Shown: one piece after another, positions 46,415-57,243 of the stretch | Numbering within the stretch: position 1 is the first letter of the stretch | How the letters are laid out: the number at the start of each line of letters is the position of its first letter | Assembly: GCF_947179515.1 (NCBI RefSeq) | Contig: NC_067473.1 | Span: 129,849,435 to 129,913,434, forward strand | Source: Apodemus sylvaticus | Lineage: Eukaryota; Chordata; Mammalia; Rodentia; Muridae | Length of the DNA stretch: 64,000 bases | Direction: 5' to 3' | Program-made: the position numbers and the translations under genes | The notes under the pieces: generated by a model | What the model was told of the DNA's origin: nothing | The model's input: only the letters and a program-made list of their open reading frames with translations | Databases searched by the model: none

Positions 46415-46590
46415 GTGTGCATGCATGCATATGTGTGTGTATATATGTGTGTGTTCATATGTGGCAGTGTCACAAGTGACCAGTAGCAGAAATCAGCTGT
46501 TTTCTTATGTGAATCCATGGGATGAAATTCAGTTCTTGTAGTTGGGCTTGGTGAGAAGAGCCCTCACCCTCTTCTGAAGAACCATCCAGC
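46415..46590 (-). repeat. tRNA-derived SINE, B4 type
   Basis: A GT-rich tail is followed by 'tatgtggcagtgtcacaagtgacc...tatgtgaatccatgggatgaaattcagttc' and 'gcttggtgagaagagccctcaccc', the reverse order of a SINE that normally reads 'gttctctccttccaccatgtgg...atcgaactcaggtc...ggcaagcgcctttaccc'. Confidence 0.62.
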
Positions 46591-47394
46591 CTGACCTTAG
46601 AATTTAAATTCGTCTTCATATTACCAGTACTTTAATTTAAATTTAGATCTAGAACCTTGAACATGGACTGGCTATTAGGATTAATACACTCTACCCAAGT
46701 GCTATATCAATATATATATAATACATATATTATGTATACATACATGTATATTCATTTATTTATTTGCAACAAATTATTTGAGGATTATTTGATATGGGCA
46801 ATTTTTCAGATTTTTCATATGAGCAAACATTAATTTCAGTAGCCTTCATTTGATGCTTAATTCATAGAGAAGAGGCATTTTCAGTCCATATCTGTTTCTA
46901 ACTCTATTTTATCTTACTGATTTCTTCTCTTGGACCTTTAGAATTTTACCTCCTTCATCGAACATACTATTCTTTTAATTTTAACTGTGTCATGGCAACA
47001 GTTCTCAGTGGATTAACACAATAAAAAAGGTATCTCTTGCTTAATTGTGTGTGTGTATCTGCCTCCCAGGTAGTCACTCAGATAACCCAGCCTCTCACGT
47101 CCTGTTGCTGCCTTGTAAGTGAAGTGGTAAGTGAAGAGCTGTGGGAACAGGGGGAGGATCAGGGTGGGGGGGGTGGCTACAAAATTGTACTGTGAGTAAC
47201 AGAGTTTGCCTCTGAGGGCAAATTCACCTTACAAGTGATTGGTCAGGGATGCTTAACTGTCCCACTGTAAGGAGAATGAAAATTAGGAGAGAACATGAAG
47301 CTATTTGCTGAAGAAAGAAAGACTATGCCCAGTGACCTTCTCTGTCAGCCTGGAGTCAGGCCACGATTAACCCTTAATGTTTCCAGAACCAGAC
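46591..47394. other. Mostly unique AT-rich sequence
   Basis: A TATA-rich patch lies at 46707-46755 and a nine-base G run at 47166-47174. No gene is seen. Confidence 0.4.
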
Positions 47395-48529
47395 CTACAA
47401 ATGAAACCACACAGTATGCAACTTTCTAAAATTGGCTTTCCTTAACCCAAATATGTTTCTTTTTTTTTTCCCCTCTGGAGATTATTCCAAGTTGCTGCAT
47501 GTATTACAAGTCTGTCTCTTGTTATTGCTAAGTAATATTCTACAGTCTGGATGGCCCCGAGTTCCTTTAACCACTCACTTAACTGAAAAACATGTGGATG
47601 GTTCCCCATCTGGTCTGTTATGGATAAAGCTGCTATAAACATCTGTGTTCAGGTTTTTGGGTGAACATACGTCTTCACTTCTCTGAAATGGTGGGAGAAT
47701 GGTGAAATTGCTAAGTCATGATAGTTTTACATTTTGTTTTTGTTGTTGTTTAAAGAAACTGCCAAGCTTTCTAAATGTGAGGGATCAAATTTCTTCTTAC
47801 CAGCACGCATTGTCTGGGAGCTTCGTTTAAGGCATTCTGATAGCAGTTGGACGCTGTTTCTTTTAATGTATGTTTCTTTAATGACTAGTGATGCCGTGTG
47901 TTCTCCTGTGCCATCCATGTATCTACTAAAGAAAAATCTCTTCCTGGCTTTCCCCCATCTACTAATCAGATTAATTTTTCCATACTAAGTGGCTGTCCTT
48001 TGGTTCCCAGGACTTTCTGCATGTCTGTGGCTTAATATGCCACCTTCTGAGGAGGTCTTTCTCATAACAAACATCTTCGAAGAAGCCACATCACTGGTTA
48101 TCACTAGCTATCAGCATTGGTTGGTTCTCACATCCACGGTGTCAGCAGTTAGGGGGTTGTTCTGGTAGAACAACACTGAAACAGTGCAGGCAAGAGCAGA
48201 TGTCCTTTTCCTCTCCCCTGGGCTTAGGACAAAAAGGTCTCATCTTTGCTAGTCAGTATGATACTGACTTCAAGAAAATTGTGAATATTCTTTATATGAT
48301 GAGAGAGAGTCTTCTGTGAATGATCCGTGAGACTTCAACTATGGATGGTGATTGAATTTTTTCTTCTGAATCTGTTTTCTTCCTTGAACTATTAATGAGG
48401 TGGACCATGCCAATTTTGCACACATTAAATTTGTCCTTCATTCTTGGAATAGAGTCTCTTTGACATTAGTATGTAACTATTTCTATATATTACTGATTCT
48501 ATTTACTAATATTTTAAAATTGTTAATAA

Positions 48530-48722
48530 TTTTTTTAATAAGTATGGGTATTGTGCCTGCTTACCTGTCTACGAACCTTGTGTGTAATATACTCATAGAG
48601 GCCAGGAAAAGATAGAAGATCCAGTGGAAATAGAAACAGGGATACTTGAAAGCTGCATGTGAGTTACAGGAGTCAAGGCCGGGTCCTCTAGAAGAAGATC
48701 CAGCAACTGCATCTCTCCAGCA
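48530..48722 (-). repeat. B3 SINE inserted in the ancient L1
   Basis: 'gggtattgtgcctgcttacctgtctacgaacc', 'catagaggccaggaaaagatagaagatccagtggaaatag', 'gccgggtcctctagaagaagatccagcaactgc' and 'tctctccagc' give a reverse B3. L1M sequence continues on both sides. Confidence 0.8.
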
Positions 48723-48773
48723 ACTGTTTAGTAATATTTTGATATAAGGTTTTGATCCAAACTAATGAGGACT

Positions 48774-48782
48774 AGTAGTCTT
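48774..48782. repeat. Target-site duplication left of second U2 fragment
   Basis: agtagtctt recurs exactly at 48816-48824. It may extend to ten bases with the T shared with the U2 end. Confidence 0.88.
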
Positions 48783-48815
48783 CACTTGATCTTAGCCAAA
48801 AGGCGGAGAAGCGAT
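48783..48815 (-). pseudogene. 3'-truncated U2 snRNA retropseudogene (U2 nt 1-33)
   Basis: The minus strand equals U2 snRNA from nucleotide 1 to 33 with one mismatch (C to G at position 13). It ends just before the branch-point recognition GUAGUA. It has no poly(A) and sits between exact 9-bp duplications inside ancient L1 sequence. The structure is the same as at 16207-16242, but the target and mismatch differ, so it is an independent event. Confidence 0.94.
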
Positions 48816-48824
48816 AGTAGTCTT
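48816..48824. repeat. Target-site duplication right of second U2 fragment
   Basis: Exact partner of 48774-48782. The host L1 sequence resumes after it. Confidence 0.88.
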
Positions 48825-49242
48825 AAGATTTATTTTCAGTCTTGTTTCTGGATGGATGCGGAATATATGCTGTCTTTAGTGTTATGGTCATAGTAACATT
48901 AGCTTCCTAAAATAAATTGAGAAGTGTCCCCTCTTCTGTGTTTCAAGTAGAGATCCTGTACCTCCGATACTAATCTTTCAAACATTTGGAGAAATTCTTC
49001 ACCGAGTCCATCTGGGGCTAGGAAGTGTTTTGTGAGGCACTTTCTCAATCACAAATTCAACTTCCTTGGTGGTTAGGGGCCTAGGGCATCTTGTGTTGTA
49101 TTAGATGAGTTGGGTTTACTTGTATTTGAAGGGCCCAGGTAATTTGAGCTGTGAAATTGTGTACAGTTGTCAATAATGCTTTTGATGTCTCCAAAGCATG
49201 GAGTGTTGTTCTGTTTCATTCCTGATGGTTTTTAATTCATCA

Positions 49243-50256
49243 TTTTATTTACTTATGTTTATTATTTATAAATGTTGCCCTCATCTGCTCCCCTTCACCC
49301 CCATCCACTACCCCTTCACCTCTGAGAGGGTGCCCCCTATGTCTCCACTGAGGCCAGGGAAAGAAGTCTTCTGCTATATATTTGCTAAGGGCCTTGGACC
49401 AGCCTGCATATGCTCTTTAGGTGGTGGCTTGGTCTCTGGGAGTTCCCAGTGGTTAAGGTTAGTTGACATTGTTGGTTTTCCTATGAGGTTGACATCTCCT
49501 TCAGTTCCTTCAATCCTTTCTCTAACTCTTCCATAGGGGTCCCCGACCTCAATCCAATGGTTGGCTCTAAGTATCTGCATTAGTCTCAATCAGCTGCCAG
49601 CAGAGCCTCTCAGAGGACAGCCAGCTAGGTTCCTGTCTGCAAGTACAACATGGCATCAGTAATATTGCCAGGGTATGGTGTGTGCACATGGAATGAATCC
49701 CAAGTTGGGCCGGTCACTGGTTGGCCATTCGTTCAGTTCCTGCTCCATTTTTGTCCCTGCATTTCTTTTAGACAGGAACAATTTGGGGTTGAAATTTTTG
49801 AAGGTGGTTTGGTATTCCCATGCCTCCACTGGAGCCCTGTCTAACTTCCAGAGGTGCTCTCTACAGGTTCTATCTCCCTACTGCTGGGTATTTCTGCTAA
49901 GATCACCCACACTGAGTACTTAGAGCCACCCAATCCCAAGTTTCTGGGACTTTCTAGAGGTTCCCCCATCCTACCCTTGGCAGCTGCATATTTCCATTCA
50001 TTCTCCTGGCTTTCTGGGCTTCTCCCCTGTCTCCCTCAACCCATGCCTGATCCTGCCCCCACTATGCCCCTCCACTTCCCCTCTCTCACACAAATACCTC
50101 CCTCCTGCTGCCTCCCATGACTATTTTCTTCCCTCTTCTAAATGGGATTTAAGCATCCTCACTTGGGTCTTCCTTCATGTTTAATTTCTTAGGGTCTGTG
50201 GGGTATATCATGAGGATTCTGTACTTTTTGGCTAAATATCCACTTATCAGTGAATA
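49243..50256 (-). mobile_element. LINE-1 3' UTR and end of ORF2
   Basis: From a decayed 3' end near 49243 the minus strand runs through the C/T-rich L1 3' UTR ('tggttaaggttagttgacattg', 'cctcaatccaatggttggct', 'agcagagcctctcagaggacag'). It reaches the end of ORF2 at 'aaatatccacttatcagtga' (about 50230-50253). It abuts an oppositely oriented L1 piece. Confidence 0.88.
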
Positions 50257-50260
50257 CTAA

Positions 50261-50475
50261 CAGAAGTTATGAACCAAATGAATTTAACATATATCTACAT
50301 AACATTTCACCCCAAAACAAAAGTATATACCTTCTTCTCAAACCTCATGGAACTTTCTCCAAAACTGACCCATGTGATCGGGCACAAAACAAGCCTCAAC
50401 AGGTACAGCAATATTGAAATAATCTCTTGCGTTTTATTTAGACAGACTAAGGCTGAACTTCAATAACAAGAAACA
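50261..50475 (+). mobile_element. Inverted LINE-1 ORF2 piece (endonuclease region)
   Basis: The frame reads like the C-terminal part of the ORF2 endonuclease: TFHPKTKVYTFFSN, VIGHKTSLNRYSNIEI and the ending KAELQ in place of the usual leucine-rich piece. It lies beyond the 5' end of the minus-strand L1 and points the other way. This is the arrangement left by 5' inversion during target-primed reverse transcription. Confidence 0.85.
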
Positions 50476-51029
50476 CATACTCACTCCTGATATTTTAAAC
50501 TTGCATCTCACACTGTCTTCTTGGAATTTTGTGAGTTCTTGGAAGTTTGTGAATGGTCATATCGATGGGTGGAATTGTGCCCACACCAATGAACATAATT
50601 GAAATAATTCTCCCAGTGACATGGCCACAGACCAAACTGATCTAGAGAGTGTGTCATTGAGACTTTTTTTCCTAGGTGGTTTTAAATTGTGTCAAGTCAG
50701 CAAAACTATCATACTACCTAACCTTAATATCTGCCTTTTAAATTTCAAGGTTGCTCTCTCGTTGGCTTTGTCTTAATACGGTTTCCCTATCCCTCCTTTA
50801 TATAACTAGTTCTTGCCTAATGTTCTTTGGGGCTGGGAGGATGTGACTCAGATATAGTGGTCCAGTAGTTGAATAAGAAGTAAACAGACATCATTTTTGA
50901 CAATTGCCTCTCTCTTTATCTCTTGCTATTTATACCATTACTACATATTTCACAAGTTCTCCCCTACCAGGAAAAAAGCATATGTAAGTATAATTAAATT
51001 TTTCATAGATTTTATTGATATAAAAACAT
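50476..51029. other. Unique non-coding sequence
   Basis: I recognise no gene. 'gacatggccacagaccaaactgatctagagagtgtgtcattgagac' with 'ggttttaaattgtgtcaagtcagcaaaac' near 50600-50705 may be a scrap of a rodent repeat. Confidence 0.35.
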
Positions 51030-51092
51030 ATAGGACTGGAGGAATAACTCATTAGTAGAGCATTTACCTTACATACAAGAGGTTCTGGGTAT
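51030..51092 (+). repeat. ID/B4-like SINE head
   Basis: 'ggactggaggaataactcattagtagagcatttacctta...gaggttctgggta' fits the ID/B4 tRNA-like head with A-box and B-box order. Confidence 0.65.
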
Positions 51093-52104
51093 AGGTATTC
51101 AGTAAATGAATTAAATAAATAAATACATAGTGTTTTGTTTATAAATAAAAGTACAATATACACTAGTCTTTATTTCAAATAGCCAGTTGGTTCTTACAGA
51201 GTGTTTCTCATGGCTTTCTATAAAACTCTTACATAGATCACTACCTTATAGTTGGAACTAATATGTGATTGTATTTCTGATATATAGGTTGGTTGATAGT
51301 TTGTATCTCAGTCAGACATGGCATAGCGAATGTGTAACAGATATGTGTTCTGTCAATGTTGTGGATAAGTTCCTGAAACAAGTCACTGTTGTCACATATT
51401 GGGAGAAGACTGCCTGAAGTTTTTGAAGTATTAGCAATGAGATATCTAAGACAAGACTAGACATACTGTTAAATTTAGTATGATTTTTTAAAATTTTAAT
51501 ATGAATTATCACCATTTTTCTCCATCATTTTCTCAGGCCTACAAAATTAACAGAACAATGAGCTATAGTATTTGACAGTTGCCAAAAAATAGATCCTTCT
51601 GCCATAGCTGATTTTAACACACAATAGGACATAAAATGGATGATGAGAAAATTTTTCACAAGAGCACACCATCATGGAGTGTTTCACCATGGAAACAGAA
51701 TAGATATCAACACCATCAACGGTGTCCGTAGTGCAAAGCTGAAATAAAGTAAGTAGGAAGCAATGATTTTTTTAAAAATACATATCACCTGTGTTTTGAT
51801 ATAGGCTATTGGAAGTTAATGTAATTTAATTTTTCTTAGTGCCTATGCTTAGTAATCAACTTATGAATTTGTTGAATATTTATCAATGAGAAAACCAGAG
51901 TGAGGCAGACCTAGAATATCCCAATAGGTATCCAATCTAGAGCCTGATAATACTATCTCCTAAATAACATAAACTAGTATAGTATCCAACCATATTTACG
52001 TTCCTCAACCCTCTGTAGGCTTTTCAAGCAGTCTCTCCTTCTCCCTCAGCTAAGCTCACCTCTTCCAAGCTTATCCATTAACCTTCAACAGTATAATTTT
52101 CTGA
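51093..52104. other. Unique AT-rich non-coding sequence
   Basis: I recognise no gene or repeat. Confidence 0.4.
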
Positions 52105-52265
52105 AAATGTCAGTGTGCTCACATGACAAATACATTCATTGATTTGTTTATTCAGCAAATGATTATGTTTTTTTATGAATAGCATATTAATTGGTGAGCA
52201 TAAATATGTGGACCAAAGGAAAGAATTCTTGCCCTTGTGGAAAATATATTCTACCGAGAGAATGG
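52105..52265 (+). repeat. Ancient mammalian repeat relic
   Basis: 'tacattcattgatttgtttattcagcaaatgatta' and 'attcttgcccttgtggaaaatatattctaccgagagaatggggata' match the common 'ttcattcattcagcaaatatttattgag...gcccttgtggagcttacattctagtggg' relic. Confidence 0.65.
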
Positions 52266-52338
52266 GGATAATGAGCAAAAAGAAACATGACAACAACTCT
52301 TACATCAGAAGAAGAAATCACAAAGCAAGGGGTATTGG

Positions 52339-52815
52339 AGTTCTCTAGAATAACCAAGCAATAGAAAGAATATACGTCACATATGGGGCTTACTGAATTG
52401 GCTGACAGTCAGTGCTGATCATGGCTGCCTGAATGCTGATATCCGCTTGGTCTGTAAGCCTGGGTGCTTCGACAATCCCAATATAACCCTGGAACCTGAA
52501 GGCTTCTCAGATAGCCACTGGTCTTCTATACACACTTGGAAACAGAAGTGTTCTAAAGCCACCGAAAAAATGACAGCAGCAGCAGCAATGAGGTAGATTG
52601 CTTACAAGCAAGGGGCAAAGGAAAGAAAGCAAAACACAAAAGCTTTCCTCCTAAGAGTCCTTCTGTCTGCATTGATGACAGAAGTTGCCACTCACTCTAA
52701 GGGAGAGTCTTTCCTCTCAGTTAACCTTTCCAAAATATACCATTACAGACACAGAGACATGTCTCTTAGTTAGTTCCAGGTGTGGTCAAGTTGAAAACCA
52801 AAACCAATCATCATA
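52339..52815 (-). repeat. Long rodent interspersed repeat, family not named
   Basis: It starts with 'gttctctagaataaccaagc' and includes 'ctgatatccgcttggtctgtaag', 'ctggaacctgaaggcttctcagatagccactggtcttc' and a CAG-repeat 'gacagcagcagcagcaatgagg'. It ends 'ttccaggtgtggtcaagttgaaaaccaaaaccaatcatcat'. I know this pattern as a repeated rodent sequence but not its family name. Confidence 0.6.
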
Positions 52816-53107
52816 CAAGGTAAGATAAAATATGGCAATGCAATTTCAGCTTTAGATATGAGACTCACATCTGCCCAACAAAACAGAGCTGACTTGAGCA
52901 AAAACTTGCAGAAGGTAAATAGGGTGAGGTTCTAGGGGGTGGGGTAGACAACCAGAAGGTGTGAAAGACAAGTGTAGCTAGAGCACAGGGAGCAAGGAAC
53001 AATGGTAAATAAAACACCAAGTACCTACAGAGGACAGGACATAGAGGAGTTCACAGATTATTCCAAGAACTTCCAGTTTTACTAGGACCAAATAGGATGC
53101 TACTGCA

Positions 53108-53148
53108 GTTATTCAAAAACAAAACAAAACAAACAAACAAACAAAAAC
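53108..53148. repeat. (AAAAC)n/(AAAC)n microsatellite
   Basis: A-rich simple repeat. Confidence 0.93.
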
Positions 53149-54584
53149 CATCATCCTTATATAAAGCACTGCGGTGACTTCCATTGCTCTTGGGACAGAC
53201 TCCAGCATCCTTTACACATCTGACCTTGTGCCATCTGACCATTCTCACTTCCCGGTGTCCTTCATCTGCCTCATTCCAACTGGGTCTTTAAATAGAGCAC
53301 TATTTCTGCTTTTAGACACTCAGATACCCAAAACTGCCTTTCTTAATACTGAATGGTTTGATTTTGATGTTATGATTAGTATTTATTGCCTGTACTGCCT
53401 GTATCTACTGTAATGTTCTGCTATAAAAACCACCTAGATTTTAACTAAGATATTATTCTTTTATAACTGATTTTATCTTAAATAATGGCACATTTTCAAA
53501 ACACAAATGCTTATCAAATGAATAAGCAAAGAAATGAATGAATGACTCATGAAGTCTCAGGACTTTATCTACTCCAAAGGTTGGGTGAATAGATAATTAA
53601 ATAGAAGTCATGTGTCCATGAAATGGGAGAGGGAAGAAGCACATGGAATTAATGACATGTATTCTTATACTCTCTGTATTGAATTTCAAGTGCGGTGGGT
53701 GTGAGCTAAGCATTCTGTAGTTTTTTGCACTGAGTTTATAGAAGATCAAATGGATGATGGAGTGGGTAGATGGTACAATACACAACTGAATATGAAAATA
53801 CGTGGATAGGTGAATGGATGGTCCACACTTAGTGAATTCAGAAGACATCCCATCCTTTGAGAAGACTTTCTGTGAGTGAGTCTCCTGACCAGCCCATTAG
53901 TTCTTAGCTTGGTTCTTTGCCATGGGTGTATTTTGAAGAACATTTTTAATAGCTTTGGAGTCACTTTCGAGGTCCTCTTGGGTTCTCTCCTGGCCCGCCT
54001 GCATTCTTGTTCACACCTGCCCTGCCATAGCTTGTGGATCTCCCTGGTTTCCTCACAAGGGCCACATTTCCAAGCATCCCTTTGATCTCAGCATATACTT
54101 TTGCTGGGTTTCCAATAAGGTGTTTTTAAACAGTCTCCAGATTTCCTGTGGCTTGTTGACTTTCTAAATGATTCCTTTCGTTTGTTTTTCCTTACCAGTG
54201 CCGACACTTGTTCTTAAGTCCTCTTTTAAAATTGGATAACCACGTGATACATACATTTTTCTCCTCTGGCCCAGAATGGTCATACTGCTGCAATTACTCT
54301 GACATAGGTTTTTTCCCCCCCACTTCTAGGTCTTACTTAGGCCATACCCAAAGTCAACTTCCAAATATTTTCCTTTCTCAATAACTCTAAGAGGTGCTTT
54401 TACTAAGCATTCTTCTTATCCTCTAAGTCTGTATTTATACCACTAATCTATATGAACAAACTCATCTCCATGACCATAATCAGTGTACTGTCATGGACAC
54501 TGCGTGGGTGTGCTGTGTTGTAAACACATACTCTAGAACCATTGCTGTTATTTCATTTTTGTTAGTTTTTTTCTAAATCTTTCT
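53149..54584. other. Unique non-coding sequence
   Basis: Short ORFs (60 to 83 codons) occur on both strands around 53174-54167 without any family signature. A GAATGAATGA patch at 53532-53546 could be the tail of an ancient SINE. Confidence 0.4.
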
Positions 54585-54797
54585 TTCATATGCATAGGTA
54601 TTTTGCCTGCATGTATGTCTGTGAACGGCTTGCATGCCTCGTGCCCTCAGAGGCCTGAGGAGGGTATGAGATACCCTGGAATTTGAATTAAAGACTGTGA
54701 TGAATTGCCATGAGGTTGTTTGTTTGACACCAGGCCTGGGTCCTCTGCAAGAGCAACCAGCCCAGCGGTCTTAACCCCTGAGCCAGCTCCCCATCCC
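54585..54797 (-). repeat. B3 SINE
   Basis: 'tgcataggtattttgcctgcatgtatgtctgtgaacggc', 'cctcagaggcctgaggagggtatgagataccctggaatt' and 'gggtcctctgcaagagcaaccagcc...cttaacccctgagcc' give a reverse B3 with a small internal insertion. Confidence 0.85.
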
Positions 54798-55224
54798 TTG
54801 TCTCCTTCATGCCTTACTCTGCAGTGTCTGTAGAAACCAAAGTATTTATAAAGAAAAAGCCATAAAATGCAAATGTTCCCAAGAAGCAGACCTAGTTTCT
54901 ATCTGATCTTTCTATGCCTGTGGTACATTCTTTGGACAAGGCATGGGTACTATGTATTGTTAATTCATATACCCAAACTTTAGAATTTGTTAAGATTGTG
55001 GTACTTTTATATTTTGGTAGGTATATGAAACTCTAAATAGTTTTTTATTCATTCTGTTTTGTTTTTTATTTTAGAAAGTAAATACATTGTTACTGGTTTA
55101 AAAAAAAAAAGTGGTACATTGCTCCAGGTTCCTGACTATAAAGGTCATAGCTTGCTTCCTGTCTCTCCCAGTCCCCTTGTCCTGTTCTCATATAGACTCT
55201 CTTGGGGAAAAAAGCATTAAGCAT
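54798..55224. other. Unique non-coding sequence
   Basis: I recognise no gene. Confidence 0.4.
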
Positions 55225-55293
55225 TTACCCTGAAGGGGAAATCATTTGGAATGTAAACAAATAATATAGAAAATAAAAAGATTTAAAAAAAAA
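55225..55293 (+). mobile_element. Very short LINE-1 3' end
   Basis: 'ctgaaggggaaatcatttggaatgtaaacaaataatatag...aaataaaaag' followed by an A run matches the last roughly 60 bp of a rodent L1. Almost the whole element was lost to 5' truncation. Confidence 0.72.
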
Positions 55294-55544
55294 AAACCAA
55301 CTAGACTTTGCTTTTTTTTTTTTTTTTTTTAACCATTAATTTAGTCAGGATTTTTCCTCCCAAAGACCTTGATTTTCAAGCATTTATTTCATTGGGCTGA
55401 AAGATGGGCCCTCCAGCCTCCTGCATGCTAAGCAAACTAAGGATCACACTTTTCATCGTTGGATTTTTTTACCAGACTGAAGGGAGCCGAAGAACATGCT
55501 GGAAATTTGAGACAATGGTGTATATATACTGCTCATAGATATTT

Positions 55545-55598
55545 TATATTTTTGGTTGTGAGCCTAGCCTTTAATGGCTGAGCCATCTCTCCAGCCCT
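55545..55598 (-). repeat. Short tRNA-derived SINE
   Basis: The minus strand reads 'gggctggagagatggctcagccattaaaggctaggctcacaacc' and then an A/T-rich tail. This is a known short B2/B3-like form. Confidence 0.8.
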
Positions 55599-57045
55599 CC
55601 TCACAAATATTTTAGCAGACTGGCTGGTCTTCAAAAGTTTGACATGATGAAACATAGATGCCGCTTTACAGTCTTGAGGCTGAGAGTGCATGCCACAGGC
55701 TTTGCTATAAATTGTGAGAACTCCAAGCTATACATTCTTCTGACTTGAAACTTGAATTGGTCAAGTTGTAATGAAGACACTATAAAATTTTAGCGATATG
55801 TTTTCCACCCGTGATATTGACATATGCACGTAATTACCTTTCCTTTTCTTCCCTCTTTTTGATACAATTTCATTATTTGTCATGCTGGCTGCGGTGCACC
55901 AATAAAGCCCAAATATCATATTAGAATTCATGACAGTTTTCACATTGTATTATCAATATGTGGAAATAATTGTCTGCTCTGAGATTAAATTACATTATTG
56001 TGTATCTTTTTCATGCCTAATAAATAATGATGGATAGCTTTTATTTTCGTCACCACCTGCAACCATTTAGTCACCCCTTGATTGTTGAAGATGAAATAAT
56101 GAAAGGCAAGTGTTATGTTGCAAGAGAGGAAGGACAGGGCCCAGTCATGCAGACCCCGTTCCCGTTTGCATTATTTTAGTCCCCAAACAGCAATGCCTGC
56201 TGGCTTAGGAAAGCAGGCAACCTGGGAAGAACCTGGAGAACCGTTCACAAAGATGAGAGAAAGAGGGAATTTTTTTTTTCCTAGTAGAACAATAATTATT
56301 TCTTGGTGCACAATTCTTAATCTGAAAATGAGTTTTTGTTCTGCTGTACAAATCAGTTACGTGCAATTAGAATGCAAAACAGAAGCACGTCTTACTGTTT
56401 AGCCTTTTTAAAATAGAAATGAAAACAGCCCGGGAAATTGTAGCAAAGTTGAAAATGCACGCTAGGTAATTTCAAAATCCAAAGACATAAAACCATGCAT
56501 AATAAAAAGGCCACTCTAAACTCATTACATTTTTAGAAATTGGCAATTGGAAGGCTTAATTTTAAAATTAGAATTTGCATGTTTGGAAACTTATTAACTA
56601 TATTTTGAATAGCCAAGTGTATTGCCAGCGTTAAGGTGTGTTTTGTTTGCTTCATACACAATTATATTGCCCCATAATGTGATTTTATCTATGACCTGTT
56701 CAGGCTTTATTATTATTATTTTTTTAATGATTCAACGTTATGCTCCGGCAAAATTCTGTTCTGGTTGAAACTTTGGAGTTCAAATTATAATCAGCACATG
56801 CTGGGAGTCTTCAGGGAGGAGAATTGCCTTGGAGGCTGGTGATGCTATTGTGGTTCGTCGCTAAAAATGCCAAGAGTTTTATAAAATAAATACTTGTTGT
56901 TTATAAGGAAAGTCGTCATTTGGTCATTTTACTTGAGGGCAGTGGTGGTAAGCAAGTGGCTAAAGATGACATCTTTTGTTTGTTTTCTATTTGTCTCTGA
57001 GTAACTGATTGACTGTGAAACTGTTTCTCCTGAATAGCTCTATTA
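55599..57045. other. Unique AT-rich sequence, candidate conserved non-coding region
   Basis: This is about 1.4 kb without recognisable repeats. Between about 55740 and 56720 the DNA is dense in TAATTA, ATTAGA, TTTGCAT and CAATTA words and lacks microsatellites, typical of deeply conserved regulatory DNA near developmental genes. Short ORFs are not convincing. Conservation cannot be judged from one sequence. Confidence 0.4.
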
Positions 57046-57115
57046 TGGGGGGGGGGGGAGAGGGGGAAAGAAGGAGAGAGGGAGAGAGGGAGGGAGGAAG
57101 GAAGGAAAAGAAAGA
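57046..57115. repeat. G-run and GGGA/GGAA polypurine tract
   Basis: A run of about 12 G is followed by about 55 bp of AG-only sequence up to the B2 head. Confidence 0.93.
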
Positions 57116-57234
57116 GGGCTGGAGAGATGGCTCAGTAGTTAAGAACACTGACTACTCTTCCAAAGGTCCTAAGTTCAATTCCCAGCAACCACATGGTGGC
57201 TCACAACTATCTGTAATAGGATCTGATGCCCTCT
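57116..57234 (+). mobile_element. B2 SINE, 3'-truncated, without A tail
   Basis: The sequence follows B2 closely from 'gggctggagagatggctcag' (A box) through 'ggtcctaagttcaattccc' (B box) to 'ggatctgatgccctct', and stops there. The last third of B2 and the poly(A) tail are missing. The 8-mer aagaaaga occurs on both sides (57108-57115 and 57236-57243), but the surroundings are purine-rich, so this could be chance. Confidence 0.9.
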
Positions 57235-57243
57235 GAAGAAAGA

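Larger units (their letters stand above)
47395..49240 (-). mobile_element. Ancient LINE-1 (L1M-type) ORF2 relic
   Basis: The minus strand preserves old ORF2 sequence in order. From the 3' side these are a MFIAALSITDQ-like C-terminal piece (ORF 47642-47442), 'aagaaactgccaagctttctaaatgtg', and 'gaactattaatgaggtggaccatgcc' (about 48388). Then come 'gttatggtcatagtaacattagcttcctaaaataaattgagaag' (about 48880) and 'ttctgtttcattcctgatggttttta'. Many stops and indels indicate great age. It has been interrupted by a B3 SINE and by a U2 fragment. Confidence 0.85.

Noticed and set aside
52339..52815. Endogenous retroviral LTR
   Set aside because: I see no TG...CA ends with 4- to 6-bp duplications, no primer-binding site and no retroviral coding sequence nearby, so I left it as an unnamed rodent repeat.
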